11,683 bases of DNA, from positions 1 to 11,683 of the forward strand of contig JANYGM010000021.1 in assembly GCA_025362415.1 (NCBI GenBank), read 5' to 3'. A program made the translations under genes and the position numbers. Numbering within the stretch: position 1 is the first letter of the stretch; each line of letters begins with the position of its first letter. Shown in pieces: positions 1 to 6,608 of this stretch. The notes under the pieces are model-generated. The model was not told the DNA's origin, made no database searches, and saw only the letters and a program-made list of their open reading frames with translations. Origin of the DNA: a bacterium (lineage in GTDB: Bacteria; Bacteroidota; Bacteroidia; Cytophagales; Thermonemataceae).

Positions 1-124
1 TTAGTGGTCTGTACCGTAGTGGAACGGAGGTCTGACCACTAATAACAAAGAGTAAGTTCGTTTTAAAAAGAATTATGGTCAGACCTTCATTGCATTACGG
101 TACAGACCACAATTCTTTTTAAAA
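1..124. repeat. Inverted pair of related hairpin repeats (REP/REPIN-like) interrupting ispD
   Basis: Two hairpins with related sequence lie in opposite orientation. Hairpin A (1-42) has perfect 9-bp arms, TTAGTGGTC and GACCACTAA. Hairpin B (61-124) has 20-bp arms with one mismatch (positions 75/110), beginning TTTTAAAAAGAATT. Read on the plus strand for A and the minus strand for B, both share GTGGTCTGTACCGTA, a short variable stretch, then AGGTCTGACCA. Two copies facing each other is the arrangement of REP doublets. The element may extend past the left edge, so its true end and any target duplication cannot be seen. The ispD reading frame runs into hairpin B and stops there. Confidence 0.75.
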
Positions 125-369
125 CAGTGTACGGTAGCAAATTTTTTACATAATTCTTCCCAAAAAGAAATTTGTTCTTGTGGCAAAACTAAGATAATTG
201 TTAGATTTTCTAAATTATCTTTTGAATTATTTCCTGTTGCATATTTCTCAAATTGTTGTAGTGTGTGCATTAGAATAGGTTTTTCAGCCAACAATAAAAA
301 CTGTTTTGGAATGTCTGTTTGCATACGTGTACCACTTCCACCTGCGACAATAAGGGCGTATTTTTTCAT
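79..369 (-). pseudogene. ispD: Truncated 2-C-methyl-D-erythritol 4-phosphate cytidylyltransferase (IspD), N-terminal fragment
   Basis: IspD makes CDP-methylerythritol from MEP and CTP in the cytosolic MEP isoprenoid pathway. The 96-residue product opens with the nucleotide-binding signature: AGGSGTRM at residues 9-16, then PKQF at 21-24. Arg15 and Lys22 match the catalytic Arg/Lys pair known in the family. IspD is normally about 220-240 residues. Here the similarity ends near residue 83, and the last 13 or so codons and the TGA stop (79-81) lie inside the hairpin repeat. The GGxxR segment and the C-terminal half with the MEP-binding and dimer region are missing. The other frames through the repeat do not resume IspD sequence within the window. 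It is most likely a disrupted gene or remnant. The distal part may lie to the left of the window. It is divergent from the ATPase gene, with a 78-bp spacer. Confidence 0.75.
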
Positions 370-385
370 ATTTTTGATTTTATTT

Positions 386-417
386 CTTGTAAAAATACAA
401 AAAAAGAACTATATTGC
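386..417 (+). promoter_or_regulatory. Predicted Bacteroidota-type promoter of the AAA ATPase gene
   Basis: A -33-like CTTG (386-389) is followed after 20 bp by TATATTGC (410-417), close to the Bacteroidota -7 consensus TAnnTTTG. The start codon is 30 bp further on. The stretch 397-422 is nearly identical to the region before gyrA (2632-2656), which makes a shared promoter likely. The -33 element overlaps a small palindrome, TTGTA-AAAA-TACAA (387-400). Confidence 0.5.
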
Positions 418-447
418 ATCATTTGACTGAATATTTAACCTAAAAAA

Positions 448-1752
448 ATGATTACAAATATAAAAATAAACGGCTTTAAATCTTTTCATAACTTTGAAAT
501 GGATTTTACACCTTTTACGGTGATTGCGGGTGCAAATGCCTCTGGGAAAAGCAATTTATTTGATGCTTTACGGTTTTTGGGACGTTTGGTTGATGTAGAA
601 AATATAAAAGATGCTTTTGAAGGACAAAGAGGCGGTTTTTTGGAGCTTTTTACGCAATATGGAGAAAATGATTATGCAACAGAAATGGAGTTTTGTGTGG
701 AAATGTTGCTGAATGAGAATGTACCTAATAAGAAAAAAAAATTAGTACATACAAGATTACGTTATAAACTAAAGATAAAACGTAATACCAATTCAATTGG
801 AATAGAAACCGCAAGTTTAGAAGATGAATTATTAGAAAATATAGAAGGCAAAAAAACACCCTACATAGATATACGTCAAAGGGAAAGATATGATGGTACT
901 GATAATATTTATAGATTAGTTGTTTTTAGTGAAGGTACACAGTTAAATGCTAATTATAATAAAAATCCTTATATCCACGCAACTAAGCAGGAAATGCGTA
1001 GTTGGAAATTTTTAGATTTTAATATAGAAGATTTAAGACAACCCACCAGCAAGCAAAATGGTAGTGATAAATTAACACAAACAGGCAAAAATTTAGCTGC
1101 AGTTTTGGCTCGCATCAAATATAATGATGCCTATATTTTGCGTGAAATTTCAAGGAGATTGCAGACTTTTGTGCCTGATTTTGTTGATATTGATGTTTTT
1201 GATGACCTTGCTCGTGAGCAATTTATCATCAAACTAAAAGACAAACATAAAAGAGAATATACTACAAGAGTGCTTTCTGATGGTACTTTACGCATTTTGG
1301 CGTTGTGTATTCTGCTTTATGATGAAAATTATAATGGTGTTTTGACTTTTGAAGAGCCAGAAAATGGCATTCACCCTTCCCGTATTGCAGCTATGACAAA
1401 ACTTCTTAAAGATTTCAGTACGAATGATTTATCAGATACACAAATGCCTTTACGTCAGGTAATTGTGAATACTCACTCGCCTGTACTTGTGGGAGAAGTT
1501 TTAAAGGCATATTTGGGAGATAAAAACGTTAGTATCAACCTTTGCCAAATGGTAAGCAAAACAACCACTATCAATGGCAAAAAAATGACTTTAAATGTAA
1601 CAAATACTACGGATTTATTTTCTGAATATAAAGAAAATCCAGAAAATAAAGATAGTGGAGAAGAACAAAAAGCAATGAAAAAGTACGCCAAATCAATTAT
1701 TAGAAAATATTTGGAAACTTCAAATTTTACAGACGTAATTGAAAAATTGTAA
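448..1752 (+). CDS. AAA family ATPase (AAA_21/OLD-like), probable anti-phage module component
   Basis: This 434-residue protein has an SMC/OLD-type ABC ATPase fold. It starts with the typical 'I-x-GFKSF' strand. Walker A is GANASGKS at residues 28-35. A variable, charged insertion follows (about 85-240). The ABC signature-like LSDGT is at 276-280, Walker B LTFEEPENGIHP at 299-310 (catalytic Glu302/303), and the H-loop NTHSP at 341-345. Such ATPases act as sensors or motors with a nuclease partner. Here the next gene encodes a TOPRIM-like protein, as in PARIS (AriA/AriB) and AbiL-like systems. The native C-terminus has been altered: its last codon and TAA stop fall in the left end of a mobile element. 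Without the insertion the protein would end Glu-Lys-Leu-Lys and its stop would overlap the partner's ATG. The ATPase identity is secure; the defence role is inferred. Confidence 0.85.
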   Translation: MITNIKINGFKSFHNFEMDFTPFTVIAGANASGKSNLFDALRFLGRLVDVENIKDAFEGQRGGFLELFTQYGENDYATEMEFCVEMLLNENVPNKKKKLVHTRLRYKLKIKRNTNSIGIETASLEDELLENIEGKKTPYIDIRQRERYDGTDNIYRLVVFSEGTQLNANYNKNPYIHATKQEMRSWKFLDFNIEDLRQPTSKQNGSDKLTQTGKNLAAVLARIKYNDAYILREISRRLQTFVPDFVDIDVFDDLAREQFIIKLKDKHKREYTTRVLSDGTLRILALCILLYDENYNGVLTFEEPENGIHPSRIAAMTKLLKDFSTNDLSDTQMPLRQVIVNTHSPVLVGEVLKAYLGDKNVSINLCQMVSKTTTINGKKMTLNVTNTTDLFSEYKENPENKDSGEEQKAMKKYAKSIIRKYLETSNFTDVIEKL

Positions 1753-1922
1753 CTGTTTAGGTTGTAAATAATGTATTGTAGATACGTCACCGCAGTGCGT
1801 ATCCACGTAGAGCAATGTATTTATGCCAAACTAATTATTGTGCTTTTGTTTACTTTCGTGTTGTCCTACGTGGATACGCAAGCGGAACGCTGCGGTGCGT
1901 ATCTACAAACCTAAACAGTTAC
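1749..1922. mobile_element. 174-bp palindromic MITE-like element with 8-bp target duplication (IS66-like ends)
   Basis: The ends are GTAACTGTTTAGGTT and its reverse complement AACCTAAACAGTTAC. The flanks are identical 8-bp direct repeats GAAAAATT (1741-1748 and 1923-1930). Inside are two inverted copies of one hairpin (1781-1803 and 1873-1903). Both begin TGTAGATACG and end GCGTATCCACGTAG on the outer-to-inner reading; the left copy lacks 9 bases (CGTTCCGCT). There is no coding capacity. Termini beginning GTAA with 8-bp duplications are characteristic of IS66-family elements, so mobilisation in trans by such a transposase is inferred; no transposase is present in the window. The insertion supplies the stop codon of the upstream ATPase gene and pushes the TOPRIM gene 184 bp away from it. 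Confidence 0.85.
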
Positions 1923-1936
1923 GAAAAATTAAAATA

Positions 1937-2581
1937 ATGTCAAAAGAAATTATTATTGGTTTACTCACAGAAGGCACAACAGACCAGCGTTTTCTGAAAA
2001 ATATCATTCAGCGTACTTTTGAAAGTTTTGAATTAGAAATTACTATTATTGATGTTGTGTCACTAACAAAATCAAAAGGAAATTTTACAAATAATGTGCT
2101 TAAAGCCTCACAAGAAGCATTTAATGAAGGTGTAAATGTACTTTGTGTTCAATCTGACGCAGATAATAAGAGCAATAAGAATACGTATCAAGACAGAATA
2201 AATCCTGCTAAAAAAGCATTAGACAAAGAAAGTGAGCAAACACATTGTAAAATTCTTGTTCCAATAGTGCCAATTTATATGATAGAAGCGTGGTTACTTG
2301 CAGATAAAGCACTTTTAAAGGCTGAAATGGGTACAGATAAATTAGATAATGAACTGAAAATCAACAGAAAACCTGAAATAATAGCCCAACCCAAAGAAAT
2401 AATTGAAGATGCAATTAGAATAGTACAAAAAACATCAAAACGTCACCAAAATCTAACTATTGCAGAACTTTATGAGCCATTAGGTGTAAAAATTCCGCTA
2501 GATAAATTAGCAGAATTATCTTCTTATCAAGATTTTAGAGAAAATATTAAAAATGCTTTTAAAATGCTCAAATTACTTTAA
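1937..2581 (+). CDS. TOPRIM / DUF4276-like protein, putative nuclease partner of the AAA ATPase
   Basis: This 214-residue protein has the marks of the DUF4276/OLD-type TOPRIM group. A hydrophobic strand leads into LLTEGTTDQRFL (residues 9-20), with the conserved acidic Glu12. Then come VLCVQSDADNK (68-78), with the DxD pair Asp74/Asp76, and IEAWLLAD (116-123), typical of DUF4276. TOPRIM domains of this type bind Mg2+ and cleave nucleic acid in several anti-phage systems. I chose the start at 1937 because an in-frame upstream ATG (1838) would translate mobile-element sequence, and because ATG 1937 overlaps the reconstructed stop of the ATPase gene. No Shine-Dalgarno is visible. A 12-bp direct repeat AAATTACTTTAA straddles the stop (2570-2581, 2583-2594). 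The family assignment is fairly sure. Nuclease activity and target are inferred. Confidence 0.75.
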   Translation: MSKEIIIGLLTEGTTDQRFLKNIIQRTFESFELEITIIDVVSLTKSKGNFTNNVLKASQEAFNEGVNVLCVQSDADNKSNKNTYQDRINPAKKALDKESEQTHCKILVPIVPIYMIEAWLLADKALLKAEMGTDKLDNELKINRKPEIIAQPKEIIEDAIRIVQKTSKRHQNLTIAELYEPLGVKIPLDKLAELSSYQDFRENIKNAFKMLKLL

Positions 2582-2600
2582 GAAATTACTTTAAATACTC

Positions 2601-2639
2601 GTTTTTTCCACAAAAAAAGTTAGTTTTTTCCACAAAAAA
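2601..2639 (+). repeat. Tandem TTTTTTCCACAAAAAA motifs upstream of gyrA
   Basis: GTTTTTTCCACAAAAAA occurs at 2601-2617 and 2623-2639, with starts 22 bp apart, about two helical turns. Each is nearly self-complementary (T6/A6 around CCAC). The second copy fills most of the predicted gyrA promoter spacer. This could be a regulator or bending site, or a chance A/T-tract duplication. Confidence 0.45.
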
Positions 2640-2651
2640 GAACTATCTTGC
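2620..2651 (+). promoter_or_regulatory. Predicted gyrA promoter
   Basis: TTAG (2620-2623), a 20-bp spacer and TATCTTGC (2644-2651) resemble the Bacteroidota TTG / TAnnTTTG pair. The same spacing and almost the same sequence lie before the ATPase gene (386-417). The predicted leader is about 50 nt. Confidence 0.5.
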
Positions 2652-2706
2652 ATCATAATCAATATATAAGATTTAACGAAAAAAGAAGAAAACATTTTAA
2701 AAATAA

Positions 2707-5358
2707 ATGGCAAACGAAACTGACCTCCCAACTCCCTTTTCAAACATTATCCCCATCAATATAGAAGATGAAATGCGCACCGCTTACATAGATTATTCTA
2801 TGTCTGTGATTGTTTCTAGGGCTATTCCTGATGTAAGAGATGGACTAAAACCTGTCCATAGACGTGTACTTTTTGGTATGTCTGAATTGGGCGTTTATCA
2901 CAACAAAGCCTACAAAAAATCTGCTCGTATTGTGGGAGATGTGCTAGGTAAATACCACCCTCACGGTGATGCCTCTGTGTATGACACGCTTGTACGTATG
3001 GCGCAACCTTGGTCGTTGCGTTATCCACTCGTGGACGGACAAGGCAATTTTGGGTCTGTTGATGGTGATTCTCCTGCATCTATGCGTTATACGGAGGCTC
3101 GTCTTTCTCGTATTGCGGAAGAACTTTTATTAGATTTGAACAAAGAAACAGTTAATTTTCAACCTAATTTTGATGATTCTTTGGAAGAACCCACCGTACT
3201 TCCTGCCAAAATCCCTAATCTTTTGATGAATGGAACGTCTGGAATTGCCGTTGGTATGGCGACTAATATGGCACCTCACAACTTGGGCGAACTTATTGAA
3301 GGTATTTTCTTGTATCTTGATGATGCTGATGTAGCTATTTCGGAGCTTATCAAGCACGTAAAAGCCCCTGATTTTCCTACTGGTGGCATTATCTATGGCT
3401 ACAATGGCGTGAGAGCAGGTCTTGAAACTGGTCGTGGGCGTGTGGTGATGCGTGCAAAAGTCAATTTTGAAACATCAAAATCTGGCAAAGACCAAATTGT
3501 CGTGACGGAAATTCCGTATATGGTCAATAAAGCATCTATGATAGAAAAAACCGCACAACTTATCAATGACAAGAAAATAGAAGGTATTTCTGATTTGAGA
3601 GATGAGTCTGATAGAGATGGTTTGCGTGTGGTTTATGACCTCAAACGTGATGCTATTGCCAATGTTGTTTTGAATAATTTGTATAAATATACGCAATTAC
3701 AGTCTTCTTTTAGTGTGAATAATGTTGCTTTGGTGAAAGGCAGACCTTATACACTTAACTTGAAAGATTTGATAAAACATTACGTAGAACACCGTTACGA
3801 GGTTATCACAAGGCGTACACAGTATGATTTGAAAGAAGCGCTCAAAAGAGCGCATATTTTGGAAGGATTTTTAATTGCTTTGGATAATCTTGATGCTGTT
3901 ATAAAAACTATTCGTGAGGCGAGAGACCCAGAAACTGCTAAAAATGAATTGATTACATCTTATTCTTTTTCTGATTTGCAGGCAAAAGCCGTTTTGGAAA
4001 TGCGTTTGCAACGCCTTACTGGTATGGAAAGAGATAAAATTGTGGAAGAAAACCACCAAATTCAGCTTTTTATTACTGATTTGAAAGATATTCTTGCTAA
4101 TGAAAGCCGTAGAAAGACTATTTTGCAAGATGAATTAACGGAAATCCGTGATAAATATGCTGACAAACGCCGTACAGAGATTGTTTATGTAGCTGACGAG
4201 TTTACAGATGAAGATATGATTGTTGATGAGCAAGTTGTGTTTACAGTTTCTCACAATGGTTTTATCAAGCGCACTTCACTCACAGAATACCGCACACAAA
4301 GCAGAGGAGGCACAGGCTCACGTGGCGCAAAAACAAAAACAGATGATTTTACAGAGCATCTGTTTATAGCTTCCACGCATAATTATTTGTTATTTTTCAC
4401 TGATTTGGGCAAGATTTTTTGGCTGAAAGGCTACCAAATCCCTGAAGGTAGCAAAACGGCACAAGGACGTGCTATCCAAAATCTTATTCAGATAGAAAAA
4501 AACGACAAAGTAAGAACCGTTATCAATGTCAATAACCTAAAAGATGCTGATTACATCAATAATCACTATATTATTATGTGTACCAAAAACGGTACAATGA
4601 AAAAAACACGTTTAGAAGAGTTTTCTCGTCCTCGTAGTGGTGGTATCAATGCCATCAATATCAATGAAGGTGATATGCTTTTGGAAGTGCGTTTGACAAC
4701 TGGAAATGATGAAATTTTAATTGCGACAGACTCTGGGCGTGCTGTACGTTTCAATGAAAGCCAAATTCGTTCTATGGGACGTGGTGCAACAGGTGTAAGA
4801 GCCATTAGATTAAATCCTGAAATAGAAAAAGTAGTTGGAATGGTATGTGTAAGTGAAGAAAATACACAACTTTTGGTCGTTTCTAAAAACGGTTATGGCA
4901 AGCGTTCTGAAGTATCAAGTTATAGAATTGCAAGACGTGGCGGAAAAGGCGTTCGTACCCTAAATATCAGTGAAAAAACTGGTAAAGTAGTGGCTATCAA
5001 TGATGTAATAGATACAGATGATTTGATGATTATCTGCAAATCTGGTATGACTATTCGTATGAGTGTTGCTAATTTGCGCATTATGGGACGTGCTACACAA
5101 GGTGTCAAACTTATTAGATTGGGTAAAGGGGACGAAATTGCCTCTATCACTAAAATTGCCTATGTTGAGGGAGAGGAAAAAGAACCTTCCGACCTTGATG
5201 CACTTGTACCATTGGAAGCGCAAGAAGTGCTTGAAGATGTAGTTGATGACCTCACAGACGACCTTGTAGATGATGCTGATGACGTTTTAGATGACGAAAT
5301 TGAAGAGGTAGTAGAGAAAGCAGAAAAGAAACCTAAGAAAGAGAAAAAGAAGGAATAA
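2707..5358 (+). CDS. gyrA: DNA gyrase subunit A
   Basis: GyrA cuts and rejoins DNA in the A2B2 gyrase that introduces negative supercoils using ATP. At 883 residues it is full length. The winged-helix and tower domains occupy about residues 1-520. The catalytic tyrosine is Tyr128 in SMRYTEARL. The quinolone-determining helix reads HPHGDASVYD (84-93), so Ala89 takes the place of E. coli Ser83 and Asp93 that of Asp87. The C-terminal domain shows six beta-pinwheel blades, including GRGATGVRAI, ARRGGKGVRTL and GRATQGVKLI. The first-blade GyrA box is degenerate (QSRGGTG against QRRGGKG). The tail is Asp/Glu-rich and ends in Lys (KKPKKEKKKE). The start is ATG 2707 with an A-rich leader and no Shine-Dalgarno. 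The gene has its own predicted promoter and a terminator at 5376-5415, so it is probably a single transcript. ParC is less likely because of the complete six-blade domain. Confidence 0.95.
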   Translation: MANETDLPTPFSNIIPINIEDEMRTAYIDYSMSVIVSRAIPDVRDGLKPVHRRVLFGMSELGVYHNKAYKKSARIVGDVLGKYHPHGDASVYDTLVRMAQPWSLRYPLVDGQGNFGSVDGDSPASMRYTEARLSRIAEELLLDLNKETVNFQPNFDDSLEEPTVLPAKIPNLLMNGTSGIAVGMATNMAPHNLGELIEGIFLYLDDADVAISELIKHVKAPDFPTGGIIYGYNGVRAGLETGRGRVVMRAKVNFETSKSGKDQIVVTEIPYMVNKASMIEKTAQLINDKKIEGISDLRDESDRDGLRVVYDLKRDAIANVVLNNLYKYTQLQSSFSVNNVALVKGRPYTLNLKDLIKHYVEHRYEVITRRTQYDLKEALKRAHILEGFLIALDNLDAVIKTIREARDPETAKNELITSYSFSDLQAKAVLEMRLQRLTGMERDKIVEENHQIQLFITDLKDILANESRRKTILQDELTEIRDKYADKRRTEIVYVADEFTDEDMIVDEQVVFTVSHNGFIKRTSLTEYRTQSRGGTGSRGAKTKTDDFTEHLFIASTHNYLLFFTDLGKIFWLKGYQIPEGSKTAQGRAIQNLIQIEKNDKVRTVINVNNLKDADYINNHYIIMCTKNGTMKKTRLEEFSRPRSGGINAININEGDMLLEVRLTTGNDEILIATDSGRAVRFNESQIRSMGRGATGVRAIRLNPEIEKVVGMVCVSEENTQLLVVSKNGYGKRSEVSSYRIARRGGKGVRTLNISEKTGKVVAINDVIDTDDLMIICKSGMTIRMSVANLRIMGRATQGVKLIRLGKGDEIASITKIAYVEGEEKEPSDLDALVPLEAQEVLEDVVDDLTDDLVDDADDVLDDEIEEVVEKAEKKPKKEKKKE

Positions 5359-5375
5359 TCTTTTTCAATTACAAA

Positions 5376-5415
5376 AAAATTACGAATTATGGAGATTTCT
5401 ATAATTCGTAATTTT
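5376..5415 (+). terminator. Intrinsic terminator after gyrA
   Basis: A perfect 15-bp stem, AAAATTACGAATTAT pairing with ATAATTCGTAATTTT, has a 10-nt loop and ends in a T-tract. It starts 18 bp past the gyrA stop. It separates gyrA from the restriction gene. Confidence 0.75.
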
Positions 5416-5447
5416 ATGTTAAAAAATATCATATAAAAATATAGAAA

Positions 5448-6608
5448 ATGTATCCAATAACGAGTACAGTTCAAAATGAATTTTGGTTTCACGTGGCTAA
5501 TCAAGATGAAATTCCTGTTTTTGGAATAGTAGATAAATCTTTAGATATCAATTTATTAACAGCTATTCTAACAGATTTACCACCCCAAAAACAAGCAGTA
5601 TATCTTGAAAAAGTAATAGGATATAATCCTGATACTATAGACTTGTTGCGCACTTTTGTAGGAGTTTCTGATAAAAGAATGTATTTAGAATTGAGTTATA
5701 TTTTTGCAAAAACGAAATATCAAACAAATGATAGCACAAATATTTTGGGCAAATCTTTATATGAATTAGATAAGCATCCGCTTAGTTTCTTTAAGAATTT
5801 GATAAATGGAAAAGACATTAAATTAGCAAGCAAGGCTATAGAAATGATTACAGATTATCTCATAGAAAAGCAGGTTTTAGATATCTTATTGCTTTTTAAA
5901 AAACTCACAGCCGAAGAAATAGAAATAATTATTGATAGACTTATTTTACCAAAAGAAGTGCAACAAGCAAAAGCAAAACTTAGGGGACATGGTGCAGAAC
6001 ATGATTTAGGCAAATTATTACACGAACTTGGTGTTAATTTTAAGCCTAGTGATAAACACATTAATCCAATGTCATCAAATGACCCAAATGTGGACATTGA
6101 TACCTTTGAAATCATACAAAAGCAGAAAGGTAAAACCTATAGTTTTGATTTGGTTATTGAAACACATTTGCAAAAACCATTAGCTTTTTTGCAAGGCTTA
6201 ATCCATACATCTGACCCAGGTCAGTATGGTGTGAATAAAAGTGACGAAACTGTCCAAATAAAGAAAGCTTTGCTAAAATCCAACGAAAAGTATAACACTC
6301 AAAAACAGCATTGGGGGCTTGTTGATGGTGTTGGTTTTTCTGAAAATAAAAAAGATACCATTGATAAAATGCTTAGTGAATTTGATTGTTTTGTACAACT
6401 CAAAAGTATTTATAAAGCAGGTTTACAGTCGCATAAACTGAATTTGATAAGCCTTAAAGCTATTCGTTTTGATATGACTTTTTACACAAAACAAGAGGCA
6501 GAAGCTATGTTTGATAAATATGGTAGTATTGATATTCAATGTGTTACAAATACTAATATTCCCAAAGGAAAAGAAGTTATAGCAGGTAAGGCGTGGTTGT
6601 ATGTATAA
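5448..6608 (+). CDS. Predicted type II restriction endonuclease (PD-(D/E)XK-like)
   Basis: This 386-residue protein is not a family I can name. The first 170 residues are mostly helical and show no motif. From residue 180 the pattern is that of many type II restriction enzymes: GHGAEHDLGKLLHELGVNF (181-199), a beta-strand FDLVIET (233-239) that may carry the catalytic acids, a KSDET segment (264-268) where other enzymes have a 'K-x-NET' motif, and WGLVDGVGF (289-297) matching the 'W-x-x-DG-x-GW' strand of DpnII/MboI-like enzymes. A canonical E-x-K is not obvious. The main support is context: it converges with an adenine methyltransferase gene and overlaps it by 32 bp, a self-contained restriction-modification pair. 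The start ATG 5448 has an A-rich leader. The nuclease call is probable; the recognition site is unknown. Confidence 0.65.
   Translation: MYPITSTVQNEFWFHVANQDEIPVFGIVDKSLDINLLTAILTDLPPQKQAVYLEKVIGYNPDTIDLLRTFVGVSDKRMYLELSYIFAKTKYQTNDSTNILGKSLYELDKHPLSFFKNLINGKDIKLASKAIEMITDYLIEKQVLDILLLFKKLTAEEIEIIIDRLILPKEVQQAKAKLRGHGAEHDLGKLLHELGVNFKPSDKHINPMSSNDPNVDIDTFEIIQKQKGKTYSFDLVIETHLQKPLAFLQGLIHTSDPGQYGVNKSDETVQIKKALLKSNEKYNTQKQHWGLVDGVGFSENKKDTIDKMLSEFDCFVQLKSIYKAGLQSHKLNLISLKAIRFDMTFYTKQEAEAMFDKYGSIDIQCVTNTNIPKGKEVIAGKAWLYV

Noticed and set aside
1473..1790. Open frame of 105 codons opposite the end of the ATPase gene
   Set aside because: It lies antisense to conserved ATPase motifs, has a low-complexity hydrophobic translation and runs into the mobile element. 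It is a shadow of the real gene.
1838..1936. In-frame N-terminal extension of the TOPRIM gene from ATG 1838
   Set aside because: These 33 codons translate the palindromic mobile element. The extension is Cys/Arg-rich and unlike the family, and the pre-insertion junction places the native start at 1937.
2601..2639. Rho-independent terminator for the TOPRIM gene formed by the T6-CCAC-A6 motifs
   Set aside because: The stems would be pure A:T with a 4-base loop and no G:C pairs, too weak to call a terminator.
2822..5504. Several open frames opposite gyrA, including a Ser-rich 114-codon one at 5160-5504
   Set aside because: They are the antisense of well-conserved GyrA. The Ser/Thr-rich product is simply the reverse of the Asp/Glu-rich tail.
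6577..6608. Frameshift or assembly error causing the restriction and methyltransferase genes to overlap
   Set aside because: Both frames remain open with plausible C-termini up to their stops. A short tail-to-tail overlap is common and needs no error.
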